A stretch of 64,000 bases of DNA from Sciurus carolinensis (GCF_902686445.1 NC_062213.1:8305241-8369240); one strand, 5' to 3'; positions 1-11,653 are shown, counted from the first letter of the stretch. The notes: a model not told the origin generated them from the letters alone. Program-made: numbers and translations.

Positions 1-214
1 TTGTGTGTTAGCAAGTTTCCATGGCAAGAACAAGGACTCGAGTTCAAACACTTCCCAAAACAGGAGATGACTGTGACCGCACTGAAATTGAGACAGGTCC
101 CTACGTCAGCATCACCAACAACTCGTGATGAAAAACTACTGACAAATGCATTTTTAGAGGTTGAAATTAACTTTTAAAAAAGACATCTGTTTCTCCCAAT
201 TAAAAAGAAAAAGG

Positions 215-435
215 TGGTCAGGCATGGTGGTGCACACCTGTAATCCCAGTGGCTTGGGAGGCTGAGGCACTGAGGCAGGAGGATCACAGGTTTGAAGTCA
301 GGCTCAGCAACGTAGTGAGACTGTAAGCAACCTTGTGAGATCCTGTCTCAAAATAAAAAATAAAAAGGGCTGAGGACATGGCTCAGTGGTTAAATGCCCT
401 TGGGTTCAATTCCTGGTTAAAAAAAAAAAAAAAAA
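215..435 (+). mobile_element. Dimeric squirrel SINE (B1-dID type)
   Basis: The left half shows the 7SL-derived B1 hallmarks (a GGCATGGTGGTGCACACC start, TGTAATCCCAG, then GGAGGCTGAGGCA). A short A-rich linker (aaataaaaaataaaaag) joins it to an ID-like half (ggctgaggacatggctcag, then ggttcaattcc), and an A-tail closes the element at 435. This B1 plus ID dimer is the main lineage clue to Sciuridae. No clear target-site duplication was seen. It is a non-coding retroposon, transcribed by Pol III when active and mobilised by L1 proteins. Confidence 0.9.
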
Positions 436-2160
436 GTATTCGGAAAGATCCCCAAAGTTTTCAAACTAAAAATGAAGTTGCTTTGAAGTTGAAGTAGCCA
501 AAGTAAATTATTTGTAGTCAATTTATGCCTCTTTTTGCCCAGAAAAAAGCAGGAAATAGCTGTCTTCATTGCGTGGAATTTTTACCCAAAATGTAGGATG
601 TGATTTACCATTGTTTGAAACCCACCTTGGTTTGCAAAATTCACCTGAAATATTTTTTACTTCAACATCTGCCACCCTCATTTTCTTAATTTTCTTTTCA
701 CTCTCCAAAATTTCTAAAGATCCTAGCAAGCATTTATTTGCTGAGTGCCTACTGTGTACTAGGCACTGTCCCAAGTGCTAGGAATACAGAGGACAAAAGA
801 CAATCCTGTCTTACAAGGTGCTCACCGTCCAGTGGGACCACAGGCAGCTGTATGAACAGCCTTAACCCATTGTAACTGAGGAAAATGTGGGGCGGGGGTT
901 GGGGAGAAGGGAGACTCCCAGAGTCTTCTCCTAATGCCACCTCTGCCTCCAGTCATACTGGGTGAAACAAGCTGCCCCCTGGGGTCAGTACCACTCCCTG
1001 GAAAAAGAGTCACATCAGAGAGTGTGCAGGGCCTCTTGCTGGGGGACCAGAGTCAGCTCCTGGCCAGAGACCTGTTGGGACACCTTGCCTTCATTAAACC
1101 CAGTGACCAGGAGCAGTAGTTACAACCACCCAAGAAGAGGATGTCACTGTGCCCCTAACAGCCTTCTTCCCACAGAAAGCTGGGGATCCAAAGGCCATTT
1201 CAAGTCTCAAATATAATTTGTTTTGCTATAAGCTAGTGACTTGGCAATATAATTTTTTCACATTCTTGCCTATTTGATTTTCAACAATCTCATGAGCCAA
1301 TGACTATATCCATAATTCTTTTCTACTTGTGACTTCCTCTCTAAACTTAATTGCCGGTAACTTAAATTTATTGACTTCAGTGGAAGAACCATATTTATAA
1401 TCTCTTTTCCTTGAGCCATTTTGTCCAACTGAAAATTGGTGCCACCTCAGTCAGTTCAAGGGGGCCATACCTTCTACAGGTCCTTGCTGCAAGGTTGAAT
1501 TTTAATCAGCCTTTGTCACAGAAAGACCTTCCTGGGTTTATTTTTTATTGTTTGGAAATCAGAATCAATTACATCCTCTAGTCCTCAAATTCTTGAACCT
1601 TTCCCACTCCCTTTAATCTCTCCAAAGTGGACACTCTTTTCCTAAGTTCAACTGTCTCTTAAAGTACTTCACTACGGCATCCCATGCAACACAGGCATGA
1701 GAGCAATAGTCTGTTTTTGACCTCTTTACCTGAAGCTACAATTCATTTAGCACATTATCCATCTTTCCAGTGATTCCAGGTGACAGTTGTACCAAATTCA
1801 TGGCCACTGGATAACATGGGTTGCCATTTTCCCATCCTTCAATTACTTTTTTTTTTTTTTTTTTTTTTTGGCTCCCCATTCCTAAGTCCCGGATTTAATG
1901 CCACATAATTTAGATTTTCCTGCTATGGTAGCATTTCAATGACAAGTCCCAACCGCTGTATCAATCAACTTAGCAGGAATAATGCTGGAGTAACAAAAAA
2001 CAAGTCCAAAATCTTTACGATCTTTCTTGTTTTGTATTTTTTATAGGCTGGTTGTTCTTTGCTATGTGTTCTGTATTTAGGACCCAAATTGAAGAAGCAG
2101 GCACTAGCTGGGACATGCTGGCTTGTGGAAATTAAAGAAAAAATGACACATGTTCCTCTG
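436..2160. other. Upstream non-coding stretch, mostly unassigned
   Basis: No gene is supported here; the short open frames lack splice context and recognisable protein. It holds one old repeat fragment (listed separately at 733-865) and a T-homopolymer of about 24 bases at 1846-1869, which may be the reversed A-tail of a decayed retroposon. The rest looks like single-copy intergenic DNA. Confidence 0.5.
733..865. repeat. Ancient mammalian repeat fragment (L2/MIR class)
   Basis: The series 'ttgctgagtgcctactgtg', 'ctaggcactgt', 'aggaatacag' and 'tccagtggga' follows the widespread old mammalian repeat whose consensus runs 'tattgagcacctactatgtgccaggcactg'. I place it in the L2/MIR age class. The precise family was not determined. 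Confidence 0.5.
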
Positions 2161-2950
2161 TGCTATAGTTTGGGTATCAAACGTCTCACAAAAGGTGCGT
2201 GTACTAAAGGCCTGGTCCCCAGGGTGGCATTGTTATTATTGGGAGGTGCTGTGGACTTTAAGGAAGTGGACCCTTATGGGAGGTCCTCAGGTGTTTTAGT
2301 CAGTTATGACCAAAAGACCTGACAAGGACACCTGAGAGAAGGAAAAGTTTATTTTGGCTCATGGTTTCAGAGGTTCAATCCATGGTTGGCCGACTCCATT
2401 GCTCTAAGCCCCAGGTGAGGAGGAACATCACGGCAGAAGGACAGAGCAGAGGGAAGCAGCTCAGGACATGACCGCCAGGAAGCAGAGAGAAATAGCTCCA
2501 CTATCAGAGACAAAACACAAACCTCAAGGCATGCCCCCCAGTGACTACTTCCTCCAGCCACCCTACCTGCCTACAGTAACTGCACAGTTAATCCATATCA
2601 GTGGATTAATCCCGTGATTAGGTTACAAGTCTCATCTAATCATTTCACCTTCGAACATTCTTGCGTTGTCTCACACAGGTGCTTTTGGGGACACCGCATA
2701 TCTAAACCATAACATTAGGTCACAGAGGGCTTTCCCCCAAAGGGGATTGTGGGAACCTGGTTCTTCATCCTCTTTCACTCTTGGCTCACAAGGTAAAAGG
2801 GTTTGCTCCACTCCCCGCAACCACAAAGACCCAAAGCAGTGGAGCCACCTGATCTTGGACTAGAACCTTCAGAAATGTGAGCCAAAATAAACCTTTTCCT
2901 CCTTATAAGTTATCCATCTCAGATGTTTTGTTATAATAACATGATGCCTA
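2161..2950 (+). mobile_element. MaLR-type solo LTR, split by a second LTR
   Basis: The left part (2161-2291) starts TGCTATAGTTTGG and the right part (2720-2950) carries 'gccaaaataaacctttt' (an AATAAA signal) and ends near 'cagatgttttgttataataac'. These are features of an ERVL-MaLR long terminal repeat on the + strand. The two parts are separated by the opposite-strand LTR at 2292-2714. No internal retroviral gene remains. The outer element is the older of the two because it is the one interrupted. Confidence 0.75.
2292..2714 (-). mobile_element. MaLR-type solo LTR nested in an older LTR
   Basis: Read on the minus strand the element begins TGTTATGGTTTAGATATG, has an AATAAA signal, and ends ACTAAAACA, giving TG...CA termini. 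Related copies lie at 8354-8741 and 46350-46786. It is flanked by TCAGG (2287-2291) and TTAGG (2715-2719), a 5-bp target duplication with one change, as expected for ERVL-type insertion. It is a solo LTR about 423 bp long with no coding content. Confidence 0.8.
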
Positions 2951-3865
2951 CTTAGAAATTATACATGTATTTCTGATCACAGTCCATTGACCAAAACTAG
3001 TCACATCATCATGACTGACTTTAGTGGGTGAAAAATATAGTCCTCTCACAGGTAGGGGCCCTTGGGAGTCAACTCACAGTTTAGGACAGAGAATATTTTT
3101 TAAGGAACTAATACAGTCTACCCAGTAGTGTTATGATAAACATTAACAATTGCTTCTCTGGAGAATAAAAGACCTGATTGGTAGCGTTCACCAATGACCA
3201 TGGCGTAAAGGCTGACATTACTACCAATTTCAAGCCGCCCAGTCAGTCCATTCAATTTGATGCTATCAAAGGCACAGTCACCTCCCATGAGCCAGCGAGC
3301 AGGTTGCAGCACAGTCCCAAACTACCCATTCTATAGCAGTCACTTATGAAACACAAGCTGGCCATGGCTGTCACAATAGGAAGTGCACCTGCAGTCTTGC
3401 AGCAGATGACAAAGGGAGAAGATGGTTGCAGGATTCAGTGTCAACCTGCCTTGATCCCAAACAGAGTCTCTGCAGTAGGGATAAGGAGAAGTAGACAACT
3501 CGAAATTAAGTCTTCACATTCTTTGCTATTCCTGCTTTAATTGGCAAATTCAAGCAGAGAGTAAGAATGTGAGATTGAAATAAAAATAAGCTTTTGCCTC
3601 TATAAATAAGATTCAGCCTCAGGTTCCTCTTTTGCAGAGATTCTCATTAAGGAATTGGCTCTCCGTCAAGAAAAATAAGGTAGAAATCATTCAAAACCTT
3701 TTAATTCCGAATTATCCCTGATAGGAGATATTTGATGGGTATATCTCTCTATTTTTGCATGTTTACAATTTTCCAATATAAGGCTTGTTTAAAATGTCCC
3801 TGAGTTTGGAATTAGCTCTTACATACTTAGGTGGTTTTTTTCCAAACAATACTTTTTAAGCACAT
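2951..3865. other. Non-coding stretch with nothing identified
   Basis: No gene, clear repeat or motif stands out. Short open frames are present on both strands but without splice sites or recognisable protein. Confidence 0.4.
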
Positions 3866-3869
3866 TGAC

Positions 3870-4045
3870 ATCATCCCTGTGGTGACACTGAGCAAGTCAT
3901 TTATGTGCTCTGAATTTCTGTTTCCCCATCTAAAGGATGGGGCAGTAATCCTACCTTGCAAATCTGTTAGGAAGCTTAACTGTCTGCCATGCATAAAGCA
4001 CTGTAAAAGTGCCTCACATAGTGGTCACTCCAATATATAATCATT
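3870..4045 (+). repeat. MIR SINE relic
   Basis: The core order of a MIR is visible: 'gagcaagtcatttatg', then 'tctgtttccccatctaaagg', 'atggggcagtaat', and 'aaagcactgtaaaagtgcc'. It is a heavily diverged tRNA-derived SINE, non-coding. Confidence 0.7.
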
Positions 4046-5146
<1,101 letters not shown>

Positions 5147-5753
5147 TTTCAGTTATTCATTGCCCGTTCAACAGTCCAAATGAAATGTTTCTGGCTGAAC
5201 AGCAGCTTTCCTCCACAGATCCAAGCATCCTCCAGGATCCAAGTCTGATTACTATCCCTGGACAGTGGTTCTGGGCTCACTCTGCTGAGGGCAATTTGCC
5301 TCAGTGCTTCCAGGAAAACCTGAAAGAAGTCAACTTTACTTTCTGGCAGTTCTTTTACTAGAGCTAGGAAGAAAAGCATTGGCGTAAAGTTGGAGGATTT
5401 TTCATTGTTGTACAGATGTATTGTCTATGTTTAGGAACTCAGGAGGAAGTTGATAATTGAGATGCGTGGATATTGACTTTATATCTAGTGCTTTAGAATC
5501 TTAAAAGATAGGAAACCATAGTTCTGATCAGAACGTGCCCACGAATACCAGTGATTCTGGGGGTTAAATTAGGTTCTCTTCAAATTGATGCAAGTACACA
5601 GAACTTAGATTTCATGTTTTTAAAATTTAGACTCAGATACTTTAAAATTTAAAGTTTTTTCATTAGCTAATAATTCAAGGTTCTGTAAACATTTGATTAA
5701 AATCTGCATGCATGTATGTCATTTTTCTTGTTTCTCTGTTTATCTTCTCAACT

Positions 5754-5900
5754 GCTGGCCCAGGGGAGGAAGGAGCAGCCCACTGGATTTAGGAGCCAGG
5801 GGCCAAAGGCCCGGAGCTATTTCAGCTACTTCTCATTTCCTCTTTCATCTTTTTCTTGTATGTCTTTTCCTTCTTTTTTTAAATAAAATGTTTGATGCTA

Positions 5901-5935
<35 letters not shown>
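5754..5935 (+). pseudogene. Possible retrotransposed mRNA 3' end with poly(A)
   Basis: An AAATAAAATG polyadenylation signal at about 5881 is followed 12 bases later by a run of 34 A residues (5902-5935). The sequence before it (pyrimidine-rich, GC-moderate) looks like a 3' UTR and matches no SINE or L1 I recognise. This is the signature of an L1-mediated processed copy, probably 5'-truncated so that only the 3' UTR remains. The source gene was not recognised and no target-site duplication was found, so a rare retroposon family is an alternative. Confidence 0.5.
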
Positions 5936-5937
<2 letters not shown>

Positions 5938-7197
5938 AATTATGTTGCCTGGTCATTCTACCATATAGGGCTGTTTGAGATTAAGGGCCCAAACGGCATC
6001 TCCATCTCCAGGCCTTAGTACATTTCAATGAAATTAGAAGATGGGGGAACACCTTCATATTATAAAATGGCATACATAAATTGCAAAAAGCATAGGTTTT
6101 TATCTTTTAATAAATCAGTTAACAATTTTTCCAAGATTTGTAGTTGATGTTCAATGAAGTTGTTTAATCCAGACTTTTCAACCATGCCTGAAACTTGCAG
6201 ATGCTCAACTGTTGTTTTTGTTTTCTACAATAAATGGTAGTGGTATCATTCTAATGAGCACTTTGAGATATACACAAATATATAGGCATAACTTTGTACA
6301 ATGAAATTCATTTATAGTTTTGAGGTGACAATTGGTGAGTATTCCATTGATTTGCATCATCAAAGGTTTAATCAGGATCATTTAAACTGCCAACAGAGAC
6401 ACAGATGTGCCTGTACACGTCACTTAGGACTGCTGCTTCATTTATGGAGGTTGAGTATTGCATGGTCCCAAAGCCTGCCACTCACACAGATTCCCATCCA
6501 CACAGCCCCCTCCCGGGGTTTGTACAGTGCACAGTGCACAGGCAGATTCCTTATTTTAAATCATGGACTTTAGGTGGACAAGAGGGCAGAAGAGCTGATT
6601 CCCACCACTCATCCAGGACTGACTGAGCTGGTCTGGTAATGTGGGTAGATGTGGGTCTTCGCCTCTCCACCTCTTCCTTTACCACCCCTCCCTACAGGCT
6701 CCTGTTCTGAGATTTGACCTTTGCCATCAGAGAGTATGCCCTGCAGTCAAGGGAGTGCTTGTAACTGCAGGAGCCCCAAGAAAACTCTAGGGCCCTTGCA
6801 GTAATCCTTGAGCATGAGAGTCCCTTAAGAAGGAACCCAGTGTTCTTTCTCTGCTCCTAATGAGGCACTTAACACACAACACAATGGCTTCCAGGCCCAA
6901 CTTTTTGAGGACTGCCTTTTAAATACCAAGAGCTACCTCAGATACCAATAATTAACAATGTTGCCAATTCAAAAAAATTGTCATATTCTAGCCTCCAAAA
7001 AGAAAAAGGGAAAGGAAAATAAAAGAAGCCTTAGCCCAAAGGCCAATTTTAAATGTGTTCCTTGCCTGCTCAATGTTCTGAAGATTAGTAATTTTGACTT
7101 CAGTTATGGATAAATGGTTCTGCAAAGAGAGAAGATGACCTTGTAGCCTGACTTGTGCATATTTGTTGCATGCAATGAGATCACATTTCTTCACGTT
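5936..7197. other. Non-coding stretch with nothing identified
   Basis: No gene, clear repeat or regulatory cluster was recognised. Confidence 0.4.
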
Positions 7198-7488
7198 GGC
7201 ACAGTGGAGCCCTAGTTTATTGGATTAAATGCAGAAGCCTTTGCTTATGACCAAGTGGGCTAGGGAAGGAGAGGAGATTCAAAAGTGGTCATCATCGCCA
7301 CTGTCACCACCACATTGGCAGCAGCAGAACATGTTACCTTATTGCCAAATCAGGTGATCTGTAATCAAATTCTGGCTTGGTCCACAGTCAACAGTATGAC
7401 CATGGTCCGTCAGTTCTCCTCCTTAAGCTTTGATTTCCTTATCTGCAGAATGTGGATATACAGCAGACCTACTGTATAAGGTTGTTGG
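7198..7488 (+). repeat. Inverted duplicate, left arm
   Basis: This segment matches the reverse complement of 10533-10802 at roughly 80% by eye. Shared blocks include 'ggcacagtggagc', 'cagaacatgttacctta', 'ccaaatcaggtgatct', 'attctggcttggtcca' and 'aagctttgatttcctt'. The right end (from about 7370) has MIR-like order, but the left ~170 bp is outside any MIR consensus I know. Either an old local inverted duplication or two copies of an unnamed repeat would explain it. Confidence 0.85.
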
Positions 7489-7560
7489 GGACCCACTGAG
7501 TCAGTCAATGGAAAGCATTAAGTTCAGTCCCTGCACACAGTAACTTCGCAATATCTTCTT
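7370..7560 (+). repeat. MIR SINE relic
   Basis: MIR core order is visible: 'tatgaccatgg', 'tttgatttccttatctgcag', 'aatgtggata', then a 'ttgttgggg' block and 'ctgcacacagtaa'. It overlaps the inner end of the inverted duplicate arm. Confidence 0.6.
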
Positions 7561-7678
7561 ACACCCTTTAGTTCATTGTTATTTTAAGTGCCTAGAAGAC
7601 TAGACATGGCTTTATGAAGAATCAAAGAAATACATTAGTTTTTTTCCTTGGAAGAGTTTACATTAATCCATTCAATGA

Positions 7679-8150
7679 AGAGTTATGAAGTGTCTATTAT
7701 GTACCAAGTGCTCTGGAAGTGCCAGAGTTACATACACGAATGAGATAAGCCCAGGTCCCTGGTCTCCAGAAGCTCACAAGCTAGCGGGGGGAAAAGATGG
7801 TGGGCACGCATAAAACTTTTTCAACATATAATATGAAGAGCTCCACCAGAGGCATGTAGTGGGGGCCATTCTCACAGATCTAGAATGCAGAGATGAGAGA
7901 TGCCAGAGCAGAGAACTCTGGTAGGTGGGTCTGTGGACACCAGGAATATCATATCTGTGAGAAGTGCACACTTCAACATCCAGGGAGCAAAGCAGCCCTG
8001 GCAGCAGTGGTGGGAGACATGGCTGAAGAAACTGGTGGAGGAGGAGCACAGGGAGCCACTGAAGTTTGGTTTTCCTGAAGAGGCAGGAGAGACCATAAGG
8101 ACTTTCAAGGTGCTTAGGGACATGCAGCGTTTTCTGCCTCTCAGAGAGGT
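7679..8150. repeat. Ancient L2/MIR-class repeat relic
   Basis: The left part repeats the old mammalian pattern ('gtgtctattatgtaccaagtg', cut here as diverged; then 'agaagctcacaagctag'). The right part (about 8070-8130) resembles the later section of the same family ('aggcaggagagaccataag'). Open frames of about 80-100 codons on both strands here are not supported as genes. Confidence 0.4.
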
Positions 8151-8353
8151 CCCTCTGGTGCCTGAGGTGTGGGAGAACTGGGGTCAGACAGGCCCACGAT
8201 GAGGCAGAGGCCAGCTTGGAGGCTTGGGAAGAAAGTGGAGAAGAGATGCCTGCTCACACTAAGGCAGTGAGCAAGCGGGTGCAGAACAGCCTGAGCTCAT
8301 GGTTACCTCTGCTATAGAAGACTTCGTAGCCTGCAGAGACTGACAGAATGGAG

Positions 8354-8741
8354 TGTTTTAGTCTCTGTGACCAAAATACAGGACAAGAACAGCCTCACGG
8401 AGGGAAGTTTCTTTGGGGTTCATGGCTTCAGAGATCTCAGTCCATAGATGGCTGACTCCATTGCTCTGGGCCCAAGTGAGGCAGCATGACATGGGGAAAG
8501 ACCCAGCAGAGGAAAGTTGCTCAGCTCACAGTGGGGTCAGGAAGTAGAGGTAGTGAGGAAGGAGCCACAGGGAAGATGCCCAGGGACCCACCTCCTCCAG
8601 GCACCCTCCATCTGTCCACAGTCAGTCCATTCGAATTAGGGTGCACTAATTAGGTTACAGTTCTTGTCATCTAATCATCTCACCTCTGAACATCTCTGCA
8701 TTAACAGATTTTGAGGGACCTCTCATAGCCGAACCATAACA
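8354..8741 (-). mobile_element. MaLR-type solo LTR with intact target duplication
   Basis: The element runs TG...CA (TGTTTTAGTC at the left, CCATAACA at the right) and is related to 2292-2714. It is flanked by a perfect 5-bp duplication TGGAG at 8349-8353 and 8742-8746, which fixes both ends and shows a complete solo LTR of 388 bp produced by recombination between two LTRs. It has no coding content. As an LTR it may carry promoter and polyadenylation signals. Confidence 0.88.
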
Positions 8742-8849
8742 TGGAGACAGGGAAAATCTGAGGATGACTCCAGGGTTGTGCTCCTGGGCATCTCGTGGTG
8801 CCATTAGCATGATGAGGAAGAGCAAGTCTGGATTTGATGAGGATTAACA

Positions 8850-8895
8850 CACACACACACACTCACACACACACACACTTGCACACACACACACA
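8850..8895. repeat. (CA)n microsatellite with interruptions
   Basis: Alternating AC repeats are broken by 'actc' and 'cttg' at two places, giving three shorter perfect runs. Confidence 0.95.
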
Positions 8896-9261
8896 GAGTT
8901 CAACAGCATATCAAGAGGAGGACATGCTAGACATGAGAATATAACTGGTCTTTATAAAGATAACTGTGCTAAATTAGAGAGACAAACGCTACCCATTCAG
9001 ATTAAGTGACCACGATTTGAAAATATTCCTCTTTGCATAATTCCCCCCACTTTCCAGAGCAACATCACTGACACACCTTGGGCAAGTTGTCCATTATTTC
9101 ATCCATAACAATACCTGAAAACCTGATCCTAGGTCCTTGGTGGCAGCTGCTCCTCATTGGATTTCCTACTTCTCTCTTTGCTCAGTATCTTATGCACTTC
9201 CAAAGCCATTTTTCATTGTCAACAGTACCACCATGTAGGTTCATTTTATTTGTCTCTGTAT

Positions 9262-9345
9262 TTATTTGTGAATGCTGGGGATGGAACCTGGGGTCTCACA
9301 CATTAGGCAAGCGCTTTACCACCGAGCTAAGCCCCCAGGCATTTC
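9262..9345 (-). mobile_element. ID-type SINE monomer
   Basis: On the minus strand the element shows the tRNA-like order 'gcttagctcggtggtaaagc', 'gcttgcctaatgtgtgag' and 'ggttccatccccagcattc'. These correspond to the A-box and B-box of the ID promoter. It is a retroposon, not a functional tRNA gene. Confidence 0.85.
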
Positions 9346-9526
9346 TGGTGCATTTTAGAGTAGTCCAAGATTTACTGGGTACTCAACTTCGCTTAAATTC
9401 TTGGTTCTGAAATATAAACAAGGTAAAGTCTGTCCCTAAGAACCTTATAAAACGGGAGCCCACTCAGCCATTCAATTGCTCTTGGGTTTAAAAAAAAATT
9501 AAAGTTTGATTTTTGTACTTTGATTT

Positions 9527-9597
9527 ATTTTTGATGGTGGGGGGATTGAACCCAGGGCCTCAGGCATAATAGGCAAGCAACATCCCCAGCCCCAATA
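9527..9597 (-). mobile_element. ID-type SINE fragment, diverged
   Basis: On the minus strand 'ggggctggggatgttgctt', 'cctattatgcctgaggccc' and 'gggttcaatcc' mark an ID copy with an internal deletion relative to the other copies here. Confidence 0.75.
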
Positions 9598-9726
9598 GCC
9601 AGTTGTTGAGTGGTATTTTTGGTACTGAGGAAGAGGCCAGACATACCAAGTGGCCCTAGACAGGGCTCCTTATAGGGTTTTATAGTCAGATGGGGAAGGC
9701 AAACAGACAAAGTCTTAGAGGAATGG

Positions 9727-9775
9727 GTAATAACCTATATACTGGACTCAGTAATAACCTATATACTGGGGCTCA
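9727..9775. repeat. 24-25 bp tandem duplication
   Basis: The unit starting 'gtaataacctatatactgg' occurs twice back to back (9727-9750 and 9751-9775), differing by an A/GG change near the end of the unit. Confidence 0.9.
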
Positions 9776-10532
9776 GCAACCCCATACGTGGATGTTCAGA
9801 GCAGCTTTCTGTAGGTGATATGTGCATGAGAAACAGTGTGCAGAGGGCCTTCCCAGGTGCCCTGGAAAAGTAATTAATTCATTCCAATAATGCAGCTCCA
9901 GCCAGACTTTCTGCAAGAGATTGCCTTCAGGCTGGACCCTGAAAGGGTCACATGAGTAACACTTGAGAATAAAGGAGGAAATCTCAGGAACTGCAGAGGT
10001 TCTGCACCAAGATCAGGTTTAGGTTTAGAGCTATAAGACAGAGACAGACAGACATACTTTTAAACAGCAAATCTAGAGTTAAGTGCCCAATGGTTAATAC
10101 ATACCCAGAGGCAGAAATAGATTGGGTGAAAATAGGGGAGAGGGCTGGAAACCCAAGTTTGAGCAATGAGGGGGCTCCCAGGGTCTAATCCTAAGGTGTC
10201 TGCCTGTGCAGCTCCAAGGTCACAGGCCCCTTGCGGTTGGAAGGCCTTCTAACATGAGTTAAATATTGGTACACTGAATTAATTTTGCCTCAGTTGCCCA
10301 GACATGGTAGAGCTTCTCCATACTGTATTTACACTTTAATCAAACTTCCAAAGAAATTTACATGCTTCAAGGAAACTGAGAACACCATTCTGCCATTTAT
10401 GCAGATGCAAATTCAGAGTCTTAAATAACTGACCCCCAAACGTGGCACCACAGCTGCCCACCCCTTACACATACAGTTTTGAACCTTTGCTGATGTAGGG
10501 GAGTGTTTCCCACAATATTTTATTTTCCTCTG
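9776..10532. other. Non-coding stretch with little identified
   Basis: A weak old-repeat signal lies at about 9840-9960 ('gccttcccaggtgccctgg'). Nothing else was recognised. Confidence 0.4.
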
Positions 10533-10802
10533 CCCAACAACATTATAAGTAGCACTGCTGTCCACATTCTGCAGATAAGGAAATCAAAGCTTAAGAAGTG
10601 ACTGGGCCAGTCACACTGTCAGTTCTGGACCAAGCCAGAATGTGATAACAAGATCACCTGATTTGGCCATAAGGTAACATGTTCTGTTGCCGCCACTGGG
10701 GTGGTGGAGGTGGCGACCATGACCACTTTTGTATCTCTTCTTCCCCTGCCTGCTTGGTCATGAGCAAGCACTTGATCCAAGAAACCAGTGCTCCACTGTG
10801 CC
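10533..10802 (-). repeat. Inverted duplicate, right arm
   Basis: This is the reverse-complement partner of 7198-7488, with matching order across the whole arm and a roughly 3.04-kb spacer between the arms. The spacer holds a solo LTR, a CA repeat and two ID SINEs, all presumably younger than the duplication. Confidence 0.85.
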
Positions 10803-10984
10803 GAATGGGGACAAAGAGCATACCTTGAACTCTGGGTCTCTCCACTACCCGATCCTGAAAAAGTCATTTAATGCTTTGATCTCTCGGTCCTGTGTACCCT
10901 GTGTACCCATTTCGAAACACTAAGGTTGTGGGCTCCACAACAGCAGGTAGGTATTTATGGTCTACTATGAGCCAGATGAGGATT

Positions 10985-11145
10985 TTCCACTCTCTTTTAA
11001 TCTTTACAACCATCGCGGCAGATTTTTACTAACTCATTTTACTCAAGGCATTCAGTTCAGAGTATTAAAGTAATAAGTCCAAGGTCACACAGCGAGATCG
11101 TGGACCACATTTCATTCCAAGGCTTCCTGACTCAAAATCTACGTC
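10985..11145 (-). repeat. MIR SINE relic close to the CpG island
   Basis: Antisense MIR order is visible: 'tttaatctttacaacc', 'ttactaactcattttact', 'aagtccaaggtcacacagc' and 'ttccaaggcttcctgactc'. It ends about 130 bp before the CpG-rich promoter begins. Confidence 0.7.
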
Positions 11146-11448
11146 GCCCCGGCTTGCCATCCGGCAACCTTCCCAAACACCGGACCCCAGCTTCGCTAAA
11201 CTAGGCGAACACATCCTCCTCTTCCCCACACTTGGGTCCAGCGCACCCCTTTCGCTACCAAGCATGCTCAGTCGCTCAGGAAGAGTTTTCGCTCTGCCGC
11301 GGGAAATTTTTCACGCTGCCCTGGTCGTCTAGCCTGCCCCGCCCACGGTTCCCGTCCTCTGGATTGGTCCGATTCAGGGAGGCGAGGCTCGGGGAGGGAG
11401 TAGGCCCAGATTAGCTCCCAGTTCTCGCTTTCGGGGCGCGCGCTCCGA

Positions 11449-11653
11449 GCGTGCGTACGTGCGCGTGTGCGAGAGGGCACGTGAGGGGCCGGAACGTGCA
11501 GAATAGGAGGGGACAGGAAATGGAAGCGAGGGGCGGGGACTGCCGTTGCCATGGCAGTGACGTCAGGCGTCAGGGAACGAACCCGGCCCTTTCCGTGCGC
11601 GCGCGCGCGCACACACACATACACACACAGAGCCATGCACACGCGCGCGCACG
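11449..11653. repeat. Three alternating purine-pyrimidine tracts
   Basis: Strict R-Y alternation covers 11449-11471 (23 bases, GT/GC/AC steps), 11595-11629 (35 bases, (GC)n into (AC)n) and 11634-11653 (20 bases). CG and CA dinucleotide runs of this type are the classic Z-DNA-forming sequence. They sit around the CRE and the probable start region. Confidence 0.85.
11558..11565. promoter_or_regulatory. Consensus CRE (CREB/ATF site)
   Basis: The perfect palindrome TGACGTCA lies in the CpG island, 20 bases 3' of the GC box. Full palindromic CREs in CpG islands are the strongest class of CREB/ATF binding site, so cAMP or stress responsiveness of the gene is a reasonable inference. Confidence 0.75.
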
